From Candidatus Methanomethylophilaceae archaeon (GTDB lineage: Archaea > Thermoplasmatota > Thermoplasmata > Methanomassiliicoccales > Methanomethylophilaceae): a stretch of 44,203 bases of DNA. Where the stretch lies: positions 1 through 44,203 of the forward strand of contig JAFYAH010000054.1 of NCBI GenBank assembly GCA_017540825.1, given 5' to 3'. The translations under genes were made by a program, and so were the position numbers. Positions 33,001-41,545 of the stretch are shown here, one piece after another. Numbering within the stretch: the stretch's first letter is position 1; each line of letters starts with the position of its first letter. The notes under the pieces are model-generated. The model searched no databases. It saw only the letters and a list, made by a program, of their open reading frames with translations, and was not told the DNA's origin.

Positions 33001-34060
33001 AGACCTGGGCTCGGTGACCGAGATCGGAATGAAGGCGTTCGCCCGCTGCGAGAAGCTGTCCGCAGTCTATGCTGGCGACTCGCTGAAGACGATCGGGTCG
33101 TACGCGTTCTACGGGTGCAAGAATCTTGAGACCTTCGACCTCGAAGAATCGCTGGACGAGCTGAATACGATCAAGCCCTATGCGTTCTACGGATGCAGAG
33201 CGCTCGAGTCGATCTCCATGCCGTCCGGCCTCGAGAAGATAGGCAAGAGGGCGTTCACCGTGGGGTTCGTCGACGAGGATGGCAATCCGCTCGACAAGAC
33301 GGCGCCCTCGCTAGCAGGATACGCCTATCTGAACATCGATGGGGTGATGGTGCGCCAGCCTGGGCCCGTCGTCGGAAGCGAATACGAGCTCGACAGCCTC
33401 ACATACAAGGTGACATCGACCCTGCCTGCAAGGCTTGAGGTGTCCGGATACAACGGGTCGATCAAAAACGTCACCGTCCCGGAATCCCTCGTGTTCGACG
33501 AGTGCGAGTTCGAGGTCGTGACCATCGGGAGCGCGGCTTTCAAGGGATGCAGGACCCTCGCCTCGATCGATATGCCCTATGTGGAGAAGATCGGCAAGGA
33601 GGCGTTCTACGGATGCTCTCGGCTGGCTGAAGTGATCCTCGGAGACGCCGAGTCCATAGGAACGAAGGCGTTCGCCAACTGCTCCAGGCTGTCGGAGATC
33701 GCCTTGGGAGACGACCTGGAGACGATCAGCGCATACGCGTTCTACAAGTGCAGGTCGCTACAGTCGATCGACGCCCCAGATTCCCTGAAGACTGTAGGCT
33801 CCTATGCGTTCTTCAGATGCTACTCGCTGGAGAGTGTCGGCCTAGGCGCTTCCGCAGAAAAGCTGTGCTCCCATTCCTTCGAGCATTGCGGTGGCATGGC
33901 GTCCATAGGGATCCCAGAATCCGTCAGAATCATAGGGAGTGGCGCATTCGGAGGCCTGACTTTCCTGGATTCCGAAGGCGACGAGCTCGCACATGACTGC
34001 GGATCCCTCAGCAGGCACTTCTTCTCAGGCTCCAGCGGGATCCTGACCATCTCTTCCTGA
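30026..34060 (+). CDS. BspA-like leucine-rich repeat surface protein
   Basis: The 1344-residue exported protein has an N-terminal hydrophobic segment (about 15-37, LVAVIVLAVVAMGLCAL) ending in EGSDAASSG, a likely signal or anchor. A BspA-type beta module follows (CGDDLTWEMDDDGNLTISGTGPM), recurring near residue 755 as CGFDLVWSMDDEGNLTIVG. Most of the rest is LRR_5 repeats of about 23 residues (IPDSVTSIGxxAFxxCxxL). Such proteins mediate adhesion in gut and oral microbes; a host-contact role is inference. An in-frame ATG exists at 30008, but the TATA element at 29991-30000 places transcription near 30023, so 30026 is preferred. The C-terminal ~400 residues are clearly paralogous to the protein at 36097. 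No C-terminal anchor is seen. Confidence 0.92.
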   Translation: MRTTRTDHDKRTGWAIPDALVAVIVLAVVAMGLCALSEGSDAASSGTCGDDLTWEMDDDGNLTISGTGPMRDYSKNDPSPMKGATSVSIGGSVTSIGDYAFSGSTLKTLVIPDSVETIGDRAFYACKHMRSVTFGDSVTSIGEYAFYKCRVKSLSLGGSIEFIGDGAFYYCEYLQTLIIGDSVKTIGNNAFEGCSSLKKATIGDSLTAIPCCAFSCCTLLETVTVGDSVKSVGDRAFYCAGLKTIVLGKAVESIGDCAFYGSSLDSVTIGHPVKLIGKSAFSNCKSLETVDIGDSVTSIGAYAFSSCESLTSIAIPDSVTSLGQYAFTDCKGLRNAAVGDSVTVLEHTFYGCSSLESVEIGDSLKSISGYAFTSGLKTLHLGASVESVTQFEGIKSLESFSVSSSNPNYSSKDGILYSKTGKTLVRAPCGIEGEFVIPSKVTIIEEYAFDGCDRITSVAMPDALKSLRQFAFRGCTSLTSVAVPDAVATIGWHVFDGCTSLKSAVIGKSVTTIGGCAFYECRSLESVKMPETVSIIRASAFHHCESLASIDLPSSLTTLGGCAFYNCSSLEAVDLPDSLESIEIQTFYDCKSLASVHLPDSLTSIEQMAFMSCSSLASIVFPESLKTVGIHAFENCASLEHVDFGMVESIMKQAFSNTPIRTIDLPETVKRIGGSAFYGCDHVVSLYVPEGVRYDTDRYGRQYLSPFPGFNFDLVDWDEDYYFTESFPIKGMRYIGENSNLKCMSGSSSGYCGFDLVWSMDDEGNLTIVGSGPMDDYGLSDPSPWKLAKTATISDSVTHIGSLAFYDCALLVSINYPSSLRTIGNGAFYKCASLESVDLPESVTGIGDMAFWDCTSIKSLYVPKGAKFTDPDPEMEIYSDPFGMDIEFLGLDGDREGWFSKGFRYVGENSVLRIVLEEGSEFECMSDGCMFSCVISSLDSRTVEIAGVERYNLSKTRLAIPKTIMSWGADFKVESIGPRAFFGEAIANLTTVDLGSVTEIGMKAFARCEKLSAVYAGDSLKTIGSYAFYGCKNLETFDLEESLDELNTIKPYAFYGCRALESISMPSGLEKIGKRAFTVGFVDEDGNPLDKTAPSLAGYAYLNIDGVMVRQPGPVVGSEYELDSLTYKVTSTLPARLEVSGYNGSIKNVTVPESLVFDECEFEVVTIGSAAFKGCRTLASIDMPYVEKIGKEAFYGCSRLAEVILGDAESIGTKAFANCSRLSEIALGDDLETISAYAFYKCRSLQSIDAPDSLKTVGSYAFFRCYSLESVGLGASAEKLCSHSFEHCGGMASIGIPESVRIIGSGAFGGLTFLDSEGDELAHDCGSLSRHFFSGSSGILTISS

Positions 34061-34068
34061 GACCTAAA

Positions 34069-34085
34069 GAGGGGCGACACCCCTC
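34069..34085 (+). terminator. Terminator hairpin after the first BspA-like gene
   Basis: GAGGGG (34069-34074) and CCCCTC (34080-34085) pair around CGACA, followed by CCTTT, nine bases after the stop codon. The remaining gap to 34290 is A+T-rich and contains the 12-base element at 34228-34239. Confidence 0.6.
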
Positions 34086-34227
34086 CCTTTCATCCCGTCA
34101 GGCTCATAGCGTCTGACAATCCGATTGTCAGGAACAGAAACGCATTCTGGCCCCAGAGATGATGGCATACCAGATTGTATATATCATAACATTAAATGAT
34201 AATTAAGTTCTAAATAATACATTATGA

Positions 34228-34239
34228 TTGTAATCGACA
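34228..34239. promoter_or_regulatory. TTGTAATCGACA element, copy 1
   Basis: This 12-base sequence occurs about 50-60 bases upstream of the MFS-UspA start and again at 42056-42067 in the divergent gap before the XRE-cupin gene. Both are intergenic. A chance repeat of 12 bases in a window this size is uncommon, so a shared operator is possible. Confidence 0.35.
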
Positions 34240-34290
34240 CTATCAGTTGTCTAATCAAACTTTAATAAAATAACATAATGCGCCCTTGGC

Positions 34291-36003
34291 ATGAGAAATT
34301 GTGCCGAAACATTCAAGCCGAGCCCGTTCACGCTCCTGACCATCCTCCTGTCGTCCATGGTCATACTGATGGGAGCGGCCGCCGTGGCCCCCTCCCTCAG
34401 AGGTATAGGGGAGTACTTCGGGCAGAGCGAGTCGATGACCGCCCTTATAATCGGCCTTCCGGCCCTCTCCGTCGCCGTCTTCGGGTTCCTGATGGGGGCC
34501 TTGGCCGACCGCTTCGGAAAGGCGAAGACCCTGTTCGTCTCCCTCGTCGTCTTCACCGCGATGGGGGTGATCCCGTTCTTCCTGGACGACTTCCTCCTCG
34601 TCCTCGTATGCCGCTTCCTTCTGGGGATAGGGCTGACCGGCATCTCCTCCACCAGCACGGCGCTGATCGGGGAGTACTGGACCGGGACCCAGCGCATGAA
34701 GGTCATCGGGTACCAGTCCGCCGCCATAGGGGTCGGAGGGTTCGTGCTCGAGACCCTCGGAGGGACGCTGGCGGACATAGGATGGAACTACCCGTTCCTC
34801 ATCTACCTGATAGGCCTCGTCATAATAGCGTTCGGCATATTCTCCGTGAGGGAGCCTGTCCGCGAGAAGGACGCCCCCGCCGACTACGGGGAAGCGGACA
34901 TCCCCAACAGGTCCGGCAAGATCCTGCTGTGCTACGTCGCCGTGTTCTGCGAGATGTTCATAATGTTCTCCATGCCCACGAACTTCTCGTACTACGTTCC
35001 GTCTGTCGGGCTCGAGGCCAGCGCCGGGCTCCTCTGCGGCCTGCTCCTGGGCCTCATGGGGGTCTCTCAGGCAGTATTCAGCCTCGTCTACAGCCGCAGC
35101 GCGTCCAAGCTCGGAGAGAGAGCGGCGTACGCGGTCGCCTACCTGCTTATGGCGGTCGGGATGACCCTCTTGTTCGTTCCGGAGCTAGTCGACGGAGAAG
35201 CCGTCACGATAGCGATCCTGTTCGTAGCGGAAGTCGTGATAGGATGCTCCCTGGGTCTGCTGATGCCCACGGTCGTAGGCTCGCTGTCGAGGCTGTCCAC
35301 CGCCAAGACCTCTGGGAAGATTATGGGCGGGTACGCCATGGCGCTGAACCTTTCCACCTTCCTTTCTGGGATGCTCGTCCCGGCCATATTCGGAGTTGTC
35401 GGAGCCCACACGACGGTGTTCCTCGCGCTAGCATGCTTCGCCCTAGCGATGTTCGCGGCGTTCCTTGCCCTGAGCAGACTTGATATGCGCAAGAACGAAG
35501 CCCCCGGCACCGAATTGTCCGTCAGGAGGATCGAAGCCGTGAAGCCCATGTCGACCGACGTGAGCATGTACAGGACGATCCTGGTGCCCACGGACGGCTC
35601 CGAGCACAGCGACTTCGCAGTCAGAAACGCCGTGAACATAGCGAAGAAGAACCGCTCGTCCATAACAGCCGTCTTCGTCGTGGAGGCCGAGAGGTACTCT
35701 GGCCTGGGGGATGGAAGGCCCACTGGGGAGATGATGAGGGAAGCGGGGGCGGAGGAGTCGAGAGCGGCCCTCGACTACGTAGTGAGGCTCGCCGAGGAGA
35801 ACGGCATCGAAGTGACGACGAAAGTCCTCCTGGGACGTCCGGCCGAGGAAATCGTCAGGGAGTCCAGGAACGCGGACCTGGTCGTCTGCGGGTCGCTCGG
35901 CCGCACCAACCTCAGCAGGGCGGTTATGGGCTCCGTAGCAGAGACGGTCGTCAGGATGTCACACTGCCCCGTCCTCGTGTGTCGTAAGACGGCCGAGAGC
36001 TGA
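34291..36003 (+). CDS. MFS transporter fused to a C-terminal UspA domain
   Basis: Residues about 12-400 are a major facilitator with roughly twelve spans, including the MFS loop motif GALADRFGKAKTL after span 2 and CRFLLGIGLTGISS. Residues ~426-570 are a cytosolic universal-stress-protein domain (MYRTILVPTDGSEHSDFAVRNA) with the complete ATP-binding pattern G-2x-G-9x-GS (GSLGRTNLSRAVMGS). A UspA tail may sense adenine nucleotides and gate transport (inference). Substrate unknown; the sequence suggests a drug- or metabolite-efflux-like MFS. The ATG at 34291 is 26 bases from an AATAAAAT TATA-like element, so the message is probably leaderless. It lies between two BspA-like genes and is followed by a terminator. 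Confidence 0.9.
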   Translation: MRNCAETFKPSPFTLLTILLSSMVILMGAAAVAPSLRGIGEYFGQSESMTALIIGLPALSVAVFGFLMGALADRFGKAKTLFVSLVVFTAMGVIPFFLDDFLLVLVCRFLLGIGLTGISSTSTALIGEYWTGTQRMKVIGYQSAAIGVGGFVLETLGGTLADIGWNYPFLIYLIGLVIIAFGIFSVREPVREKDAPADYGEADIPNRSGKILLCYVAVFCEMFIMFSMPTNFSYYVPSVGLEASAGLLCGLLLGLMGVSQAVFSLVYSRSASKLGERAAYAVAYLLMAVGMTLLFVPELVDGEAVTIAILFVAEVVIGCSLGLLMPTVVGSLSRLSTAKTSGKIMGGYAMALNLSTFLSGMLVPAIFGVVGAHTTVFLALACFALAMFAAFLALSRLDMRKNEAPGTELSVRRIEAVKPMSTDVSMYRTILVPTDGSEHSDFAVRNAVNIAKKNRSSITAVFVVEAERYSGLGDGRPTGEMMREAGAEESRAALDYVVRLAEENGIEVTTKVLLGRPAEEIVRESRNADLVVCGSLGRTNLSRAVMGSVAETVVRMSHCPVLVCRKTAES

Positions 36004-36009
36004 TTCCCC

Positions 36010-36028
36010 GGGGCATTTCGCCCCTTTT
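36010..36028 (+). terminator. Terminator hairpin after the MFS-UspA gene
   Basis: GGGGC (36010-36014) and GCCCC (36020-36024) pair around ATTTC and are followed by TTTT, seven bases after the stop codon. Confidence 0.65.
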
Positions 36029-36096
36029 ACCCCCGTTGTCAAAGCCTCCGAGCAACCGATGGAAAGTATTTTAAGGTCATATAAAGACGAAATCGC

Positions 36097-39000
36097 ATGA
36101 AGCAGTCACGTCTTGTTTCTACCAATCACAACGATATGGGGCGCATCGCGCTCATGGCCGTGCTGGCGGTCGTGGCGATCGCGCTCCTGTCCGCTCTAGC
36201 GGAAGGTTCCGACGCCGTCTCCTCCGGAAAGTGCGGAGACGACGTCACATGGACCCTGGACGACGACAACGTGCTCACGATCTCCGGAACGGGACCGATG
36301 TACAACTACGAATACGAATATATAGTAGATGGTGGAGAAAACGGTTTGACAAGAAAAAACTTCGAGAAGGTCGTCATCGAATACGGAGTCACAAGCATAG
36401 GGGACAATGCGTTCTGGCAAAGCAACATCCATTGCCTCGAGATATCGGATTCCGTGACCTATATCGGAAAGGGTGCTTTTGCTGAGGGATGGTACCTCGA
36501 ATCCGTGGTCATACCGGATTCCGTGACCTATATCGGAGCAAGCGCATTCCTGATGCAGCCGCTGAGGACAGTAGTGCTCCCCGACACCTTGTCGTATATT
36601 GGCTCTTGTGCTTTCTGTGAAACTTTCCTTGAATCGATAGAACTTCCGAGCACGCTGACGTTCATCGGCGATAACCTACTGAATTCTACTAAAATAGAGT
36701 CGATCAACATACCGTCCACGGCCACGTACATAGGATATGATGCATTCGCCTGGTGCGAAAAGCTGACCGATGTTTATATCCCGCCCTCGGTCATCCAGAT
36801 CAAAAGTGGCGCTTTCCAATACTGCACCTCTCTGAAATCCTTGACTATCCCTGATTCGGTGACTTCTATAGAATATGAAGCATTCGCCGGATGCACGGCG
36901 CTGGAGTCCATAACGATCTCCGATTCAGTTACGTCCATCGGCAGAGACGCTTTCAAGGGCATCGTATTCAAGGACTGGTCTACAGTTCTGAGCCACGACG
37001 CAGAGTCGTTGGCTGGACGCTCGTTCCAACGTAGCGGGGGCACGATGTACCTCGTAGATGTAGATGGATACGTCCACGGACTCGTCGAAGGCGCCTCGTT
37101 CGTAAAGGACGGCATCCGCTATTCCATCGAGACGACATCGGGCGGCCTCGGCGTGTCAATCACCGGATACGAAGGAGACGGGACCAGCCTGACCATCCCG
37201 AACGAGGTCTATTATGACAAGAGATACTTCAAAGTGATCTCGATCGCAGAAGATGCATTCCTCGGATTGAGCCTCCTGGACCTCGCCGGGAACGAGCTGC
37301 CTCAGACGTTGGATAATCTTCTTGGACACACGTTCAAAGGAACAGACGGCATCCTCAGTTTTATACTCGACGACAGAGCGTTCAGTTATGACGGGCTGAG
37401 ATACTATATTGAGCCGAATGCCCTCCATGCAATATTGTGCGGCTACAGCGGCAGGCCTGTAGATGTGGTGATCCCCGCATCTATGACCTACATGGGCGCC
37501 GATTTCGAAGTCACCATCATAGAGTTCGAAGCATTCTACCAGTGCAATACGCTGAAGTCGGTGATAATGCCTGACTCGATCACCGCCATGTGGGGACACA
37601 CGTTCGGCGAATGCACGTCATTGAAAACCGTAGTGCTCTCGAAGTCGCTGACCGAGATTGAGAACTATACATTCGATGTGTGCACATCGCTAACGTCTGT
37701 CGTCATACCCGATTCCGTGACGTCTATTGATTATAATGCGTTCAGCAGTTGCAAATCTCTGGAATACATAGACATACCGGACTCGGTTACCTCCATAGGA
37801 AATCATGCGTTCAGCAGTTGTGTTTCTCTGAAATACGTGGACATACCGGACTCGGTTACCTCCATAGGAGCATTAGCGTTCTACAACTGCCCGTCGCTGT
37901 CCTTCCTGTCCGTCCCGTCCTCGGTCACAGCCATCAGTAACAAGGCCTTCATGAACATCACTCTCAAAGACGAGGCTGGAAAAAACCTCTCTGCATCCGT
38001 CGAAAACCTGTGCGGATACGTCTTCGAGGGCGGCAACAATGTTCTGAATCGCATTGATGACTACGGAAGCAGGATCGCATACGGCGGCCTGCTGTACGAG
38101 ACGTCTGCGCCTGACCGCGAGAGCGCCGTTCTGGTCGGCTACGCCGTGGCGCAGAAGAACCTGGTGGTACCGGACGTCATCGATCGCGGAGGACTCCAGC
38201 CCATGGTGTCCGCGATCGGGCCCAAGGCCTTCTACGGATGCTCCGAGCTGAAGTCCGCGGACCTCGGCAGCGTGTCAGAGATAGGCTCGAAGGCGTTCGC
38301 CCGCTGCAGGATGCTCGCGTCCGTGGACGCAGGCGACTCCCTGAAGACCATAGGGTCGTACGCGTTCTACGACTGCGTCAGGCTCAGGAGCCTGGACCTG
38401 GACGGATCTCTAGACGACCTGAAGGCCATTAAGGACTACGCATTCTTCAGGACCAACCTGGACTCCGTCTCGATACCCTCAGACATCGCGAAGATAGGCG
38501 TCAAGGCGCTCCCGAGGACCTTCGCCGACGAGAACGGATGCCCGCTGGAGATGACGCCTGCAGCCCTCGCCGGATACGTGTACGCCAACGTGGGCGGCGT
38601 CCTCGTCCGCCAGCCCGGCGCGGAGACGGGCGACGAGATCGCATACGGCGGCCTCGTGTTCAGGGTGACCAAGACGCTCCCAGCGGAGGTGGAGGTCGTT
38701 GGTTACGAGGGATCTCCGAAGAACGTCTCTGTCCCCAGAACGGTATCCTCCGGCGGTTCAGATTACAGGGTCGCCAGCATAGGCGAGAGCGCCTTCATGG
38801 GATGCAGGTCGTTGAGGAGCGTGGACGCGCCCTACGTCGAGAAGATCGGGGTGAAGGCGTTCGCCAACTGCACCAGCCTCAGGTCCATCACGGTCGGCGA
38901 GGGACTGGAGACGGTAAGCGCATACGCGTTCTACAGATGCCTGTCCCTGGCCTCCTTCGACTCGCCTGAGAGCCTGGAGACCATAGGGTCGTACGCGCTC

Positions 39001-39180
39001 TACAAGTGCTCCGCCCTCTCGGACATAAATCTTGGAGGGTCGCTGAAGAAGGTCGGCAATAACGCCTTAGGAGAGCTGACCTTCCTGGATGCCGGCGGGG
39101 TCGAGCTCCCCAGGACCGCCGAGGCCCTCCGCGGGCACGAGTTCGCCGGGATCGGCGGCGTTCTCCAGGCGACTTCCTGA
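36097..39180 (+). CDS. BspA-like leucine-rich repeat surface protein (paralogue)
   Basis: The 1027-residue product has a hydrophobic N-terminal segment (about 16-36) ending in ALAEGSDAVSSG, the BspA module CGDDVTWTLDDDNVLTISGTGPM, then LRR_5 repeats of ~23 residues. The last ~400 residues (from SAIGPKAFYGCSELKSAD) parallel the C-terminus of the protein at 30026, sharing KAFARC, GDSLKTIGSYAFY, a non-repeat insert with VRQPG, and PYVEKIG motifs. The N-terminal half (36300-38000) looks less G+C-rich and holds recent tandem copies of repeat units, so the gene appears chimeric. The ATG at 36097 is 26 bases from TATTTTAAG. A terminator follows at 39188. Confidence 0.92.
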   Translation: MKQSRLVSTNHNDMGRIALMAVLAVVAIALLSALAEGSDAVSSGKCGDDVTWTLDDDNVLTISGTGPMYNYEYEYIVDGGENGLTRKNFEKVVIEYGVTSIGDNAFWQSNIHCLEISDSVTYIGKGAFAEGWYLESVVIPDSVTYIGASAFLMQPLRTVVLPDTLSYIGSCAFCETFLESIELPSTLTFIGDNLLNSTKIESINIPSTATYIGYDAFAWCEKLTDVYIPPSVIQIKSGAFQYCTSLKSLTIPDSVTSIEYEAFAGCTALESITISDSVTSIGRDAFKGIVFKDWSTVLSHDAESLAGRSFQRSGGTMYLVDVDGYVHGLVEGASFVKDGIRYSIETTSGGLGVSITGYEGDGTSLTIPNEVYYDKRYFKVISIAEDAFLGLSLLDLAGNELPQTLDNLLGHTFKGTDGILSFILDDRAFSYDGLRYYIEPNALHAILCGYSGRPVDVVIPASMTYMGADFEVTIIEFEAFYQCNTLKSVIMPDSITAMWGHTFGECTSLKTVVLSKSLTEIENYTFDVCTSLTSVVIPDSVTSIDYNAFSSCKSLEYIDIPDSVTSIGNHAFSSCVSLKYVDIPDSVTSIGALAFYNCPSLSFLSVPSSVTAISNKAFMNITLKDEAGKNLSASVENLCGYVFEGGNNVLNRIDDYGSRIAYGGLLYETSAPDRESAVLVGYAVAQKNLVVPDVIDRGGLQPMVSAIGPKAFYGCSELKSADLGSVSEIGSKAFARCRMLASVDAGDSLKTIGSYAFYDCVRLRSLDLDGSLDDLKAIKDYAFFRTNLDSVSIPSDIAKIGVKALPRTFADENGCPLEMTPAALAGYVYANVGGVLVRQPGAETGDEIAYGGLVFRVTKTLPAEVEVVGYEGSPKNVSVPRTVSSGGSDYRVASIGESAFMGCRSLRSVDAPYVEKIGVKAFANCTSLRSITVGEGLETVSAYAFYRCLSLASFDSPESLETIGSYALYKCSALSDINLGGSLKKVGNNALGELTFLDAGGVELPRTAEALRGHEFAGIGGVLQATS
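37738..37875 (+). repeat. Tandem 69-base duplication of one LRR unit
   Basis: Two adjacent 69-base copies (37738-37806 and 37807-37875), each one 23-residue LRR, share a perfectly identical 30-base block (37771-37800 and 37840-37869), including synonymous positions. Another identical 22-base block recurs at a 69-base offset near 36447 and 36516. This points to recent unit duplication rather than purifying selection. Confidence 0.75.
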
Positions 39181-39187
39181 CCAAACA

Positions 39188-39203
39188 CGGGGCTACGGCC
39201 CCG
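39188..39203 (+). terminator. Terminator hairpin after the second BspA-like gene
   Basis: CGGGGC (39188-39193) and GCCCCG (39198-39203) pair around TACG and are followed by a pyrimidine-rich run (ATCTTCTTTCTC), eight bases after the stop codon. Confidence 0.6.
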
Positions 39204-39274
39204 GCATTCCATCTTCTTTCTCAGTCAACACCTAAATACGGTGGCGCGGCCTTGCCTCCTCTCGTACAAGGAAG

Positions 39275-40663
39275 GTGAGCGAGACGGTGAAACTGCTGAG
39301 ACAAGACAGCCACGACCTCGACGTGCTCCTCGGAGAGCCGAAGGCTGCGGTCCGCAGCATGTTCCTCCCGTTCCTGATAGCCTTCGCCATCGTGGAGGCC
39401 AACCAGTTCGTCGACACCTTCTGGATCTCAGGCCTAGGGACGGCCTCCTCGTCAGCGATATCCGCGGTGGTCCCGTTCTACGTCCTGCTCATGAGCGCGG
39501 GGATGGGGATATCTGTCGGGGCGACCACCACCATCGCCTTCCGCCTCGGTCGTGGCGAGAGGGAGGAGGCCGGGATGCTTGCTTCCAACGCCCTGATCCT
39601 CGGAGCGGCGTCCTCCGTGCTGGTGTCGGCCGTCCTCCTGCTAGTCCTGGACCCGGCCATGAGCGTCATGGGCATAGACGGCATCCGCGCCGAATGCTGG
39701 AGCTACATGCTCCCCATGATCCTGATGTCCACGCCCATGATCTGCCTCCTGGTCCTGGGCGGGAACCTGAGGGGGGAGGGCGCGGCCAGGAGGTCCACGG
39801 TCATACAGATATCGGCCGCCCTGCTGAACATGGTTCTGGACCCGGTCCTGATATACATCCTCGGGATGGGCATAATGGGAGCCGGCCTGGCTACGGGGCT
39901 GTCCTCCCTCATGTCACTGGCCATCGGCCTGTCCTGGTACTTCAGGGGCAGGACCCTCCTGAAGATGGACAGGTCGAGCTTCAAGGCCGACAGGAGGATG
40001 ATGTCCGAGGTCATGTCCGTCGGCGGGCCGAGGACCGTCAACGAGCTCATCGGCAGCGCTATGACGTTCATCCAGAGGATCTTCTTCGTCGTGGCCGGGG
40101 GCACCACGGCAGTCCTGATGTACAACTACCCCTGGCGCTTCATATCGCTCTTCAACCTTCCAGGGAAGGCGTTCGAGAGCAGCCTCATCCCCGTCGGGTC
40201 GGCTGCATACGGCCAGGGCGACTCGGAGAAGATGTGGTCCGCCTACGTCTACTGCTTCAAGCTCACGCTGGTCGTCTCCGTCGCGGCTGCCGTGCTCATA
40301 TTCGCGTTCGCCGAGCCCCTAATGTCGATAATGACTTACGAGGACAGCATGCGCGCCATCCTCCCCAAGCTCGCATGGTGCCTGGAGGTCTCGGTCGTCA
40401 TCCTGCCGTTCATGGCGCTGAGAGGGGTGGGCGCCGCCCTCCTCCAGTCGATGAAGAAGGCCAAGGTCCCCATGTACTTCGACCTGTTCTGGGGCTCTGT
40501 GAGGATGGTCCTGTACGCCATGAGCGCCTACGGGCTTCTCGGCGTCGACCCGTTCGACGGGATAATCTACATCATGGTCATCGTGTACTCGCTGAGCGGG
40601 GTGATCATCAACGCCCTCGCCGTATGGGAGTTCAAAAAGCTCAAGCGCATGATCCTCCCCTGA
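39275..40663 (+). CDS. MATE-family efflux transporter
   Basis: This 462-residue protein has about twelve membrane spans in two MatE halves: an early VEANQFVDTFWISGLG and GMGISVGATTTIAFRLGRGE, then a middle NMVLDPVLIYILGMGIMGAGLATGLSS. MATE proteins export cations, drugs or metabolites using Na+ or H+; the substrate here is unknown. The start is a GTG at 39275 with AAGGAAG immediately upstream. It stands alone between a terminator and the promoter of the next gene (AATATATAA, 40690-40700). Confidence 0.92.
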   Translation: MSETVKLLRQDSHDLDVLLGEPKAAVRSMFLPFLIAFAIVEANQFVDTFWISGLGTASSSAISAVVPFYVLLMSAGMGISVGATTTIAFRLGRGEREEAGMLASNALILGAASSVLVSAVLLLVLDPAMSVMGIDGIRAECWSYMLPMILMSTPMICLLVLGGNLRGEGAARRSTVIQISAALLNMVLDPVLIYILGMGIMGAGLATGLSSLMSLAIGLSWYFRGRTLLKMDRSSFKADRRMMSEVMSVGGPRTVNELIGSAMTFIQRIFFVVAGGTTAVLMYNYPWRFISLFNLPGKAFESSLIPVGSAAYGQGDSEKMWSAYVYCFKLTLVVSVAAAVLIFAFAEPLMSIMTYEDSMRAILPKLAWCLEVSVVILPFMALRGVGAALLQSMKKAKVPMYFDLFWGSVRMVLYAMSAYGLLGVDPFDGIIYIMVIVYSLSGVIINALAVWEFKKLKRMILP

Positions 40664-40723
40664 TCCGCCTGAGCTGGCGCCAGGTCTGAAAAATATATAA
40701 TTCGAACATCGCGATGGGAACCC

Positions 40724-41545
40724 ATGAGCAATCAAGCCGGGGACAGGGTCACGCTCTGCACGGACGGCAAGTACCGCTGGGTGTACGAGATGAGCCTGAT
40801 CCGCAACGCCACTATACCTCTCCTTATGCTGAAGGTCCTCCTCATCACCCTGGCCATAGTCGAGATAATCATACTGGCCATCGCCCTGGCGTCGGGAGAC
40901 GACGTGGTCGAGATGCTCGTCGGCTCGCTTAGGATCATGGGGTGCGTCCTCCTGGCCCTCGTCCCGGTAGGGGTCGTCGCATACCTTCTGTACGCCTGGC
41001 GTATGGGATGGTACTACTGCGTAGTGTTCGAGATGGACGAGGAAGGGGTGCTCCACGCCCAGCAGGAGAACCAGGTGAAGAAGGCAGGGCTGCTGGCGGA
41101 CATGGCGATACTCGCAGGGCTGGTCGCCGGGAACCCGACCACCGCGGGAGCCGGGCTGCTGGCCAAGACTAGTAGCCGCATGTACACCGAGTTCGCTAGC
41201 GTCCGCCTTCTAGGCTCGTCCAGAGGCAGGAACGTCATCTACGTGAACAACAACCATGTCTACGTCCCGGACGAGGACTTCGACTTCGTCTGGGAATACA
41301 TCAGGAGCCGCTGCCCGAAGGCCAGGCGACGTCCCTCTGTGAACGGCTCGCGTCGCAGGCGGGTCTTTCCCATGATGGATTTGGGATCGAAGAACTCGTA
41401 CTCGATTTTGCGGCCGAGCTGGATGAAGCAGCCGGTGTCCTGCTGTATCACCTGTCTGGAGAACTCGTCGTTGAACTGGAACGTGTGGGTCCCTGTGTCC
41501 AGAGCGTGCTGGTGCCTCTCCCCTGTGCCCAGCGTCGCCACATGA
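40724..41545 (+). CDS. Small two-span membrane protein family; expected stop lost, runs antisense into next gene
   Basis: The recognisable part is ~205 residues: an N-terminal CTDGKYRWVYEMSLIRN, two hydrophobic spans (about 35-55 and 70-90), GWYYCVVFEMDEEGVLH, an AGLVAGNPTTAGAGLLA stretch, and a C-terminal VYVPDEDFDFVWEYIRSRCPKAR. Similar proteins in anaerobes usually end right after the CPxAK motif; function unknown. Here the frame continues 68 more codons, entirely antisense to the gene on the other strand, before a TGA at 41543. The ATG at 40724 is ~27 bases from the TATA element, so leaderless. The real C-terminus may lie near 41335. Confidence 0.7.
   Translation: MSNQAGDRVTLCTDGKYRWVYEMSLIRNATIPLLMLKVLLITLAIVEIIILAIALASGDDVVEMLVGSLRIMGCVLLALVPVGVVAYLLYAWRMGWYYCVVFEMDEEGVLHAQQENQVKKAGLLADMAILAGLVAGNPTTAGAGLLAKTSSRMYTEFASVRLLGSSRGRNVIYVNNNHVYVPDEDFDFVWEYIRSRCPKARRRPSVNGSRRRRVFPMMDLGSKNSYSILRPSWMKQPVSCCITCLENSSLNWNVWVPVSRACWCLSPVPSVAT

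Noticed and set aside
36400-37960. Regularly spaced identical blocks as a CRISPR-like array
   Set aside because: They are in frame, at 69-base (23-codon) spacing, and encode leucine-rich repeats; there are no unique spacers or cas genes.
41260-41262. Amber readthrough of the PEGA-like gene
   Set aside because: The next six codons lead to another TAG and the region is antisense to the convergent gene, so there is no sign of an extended protein.
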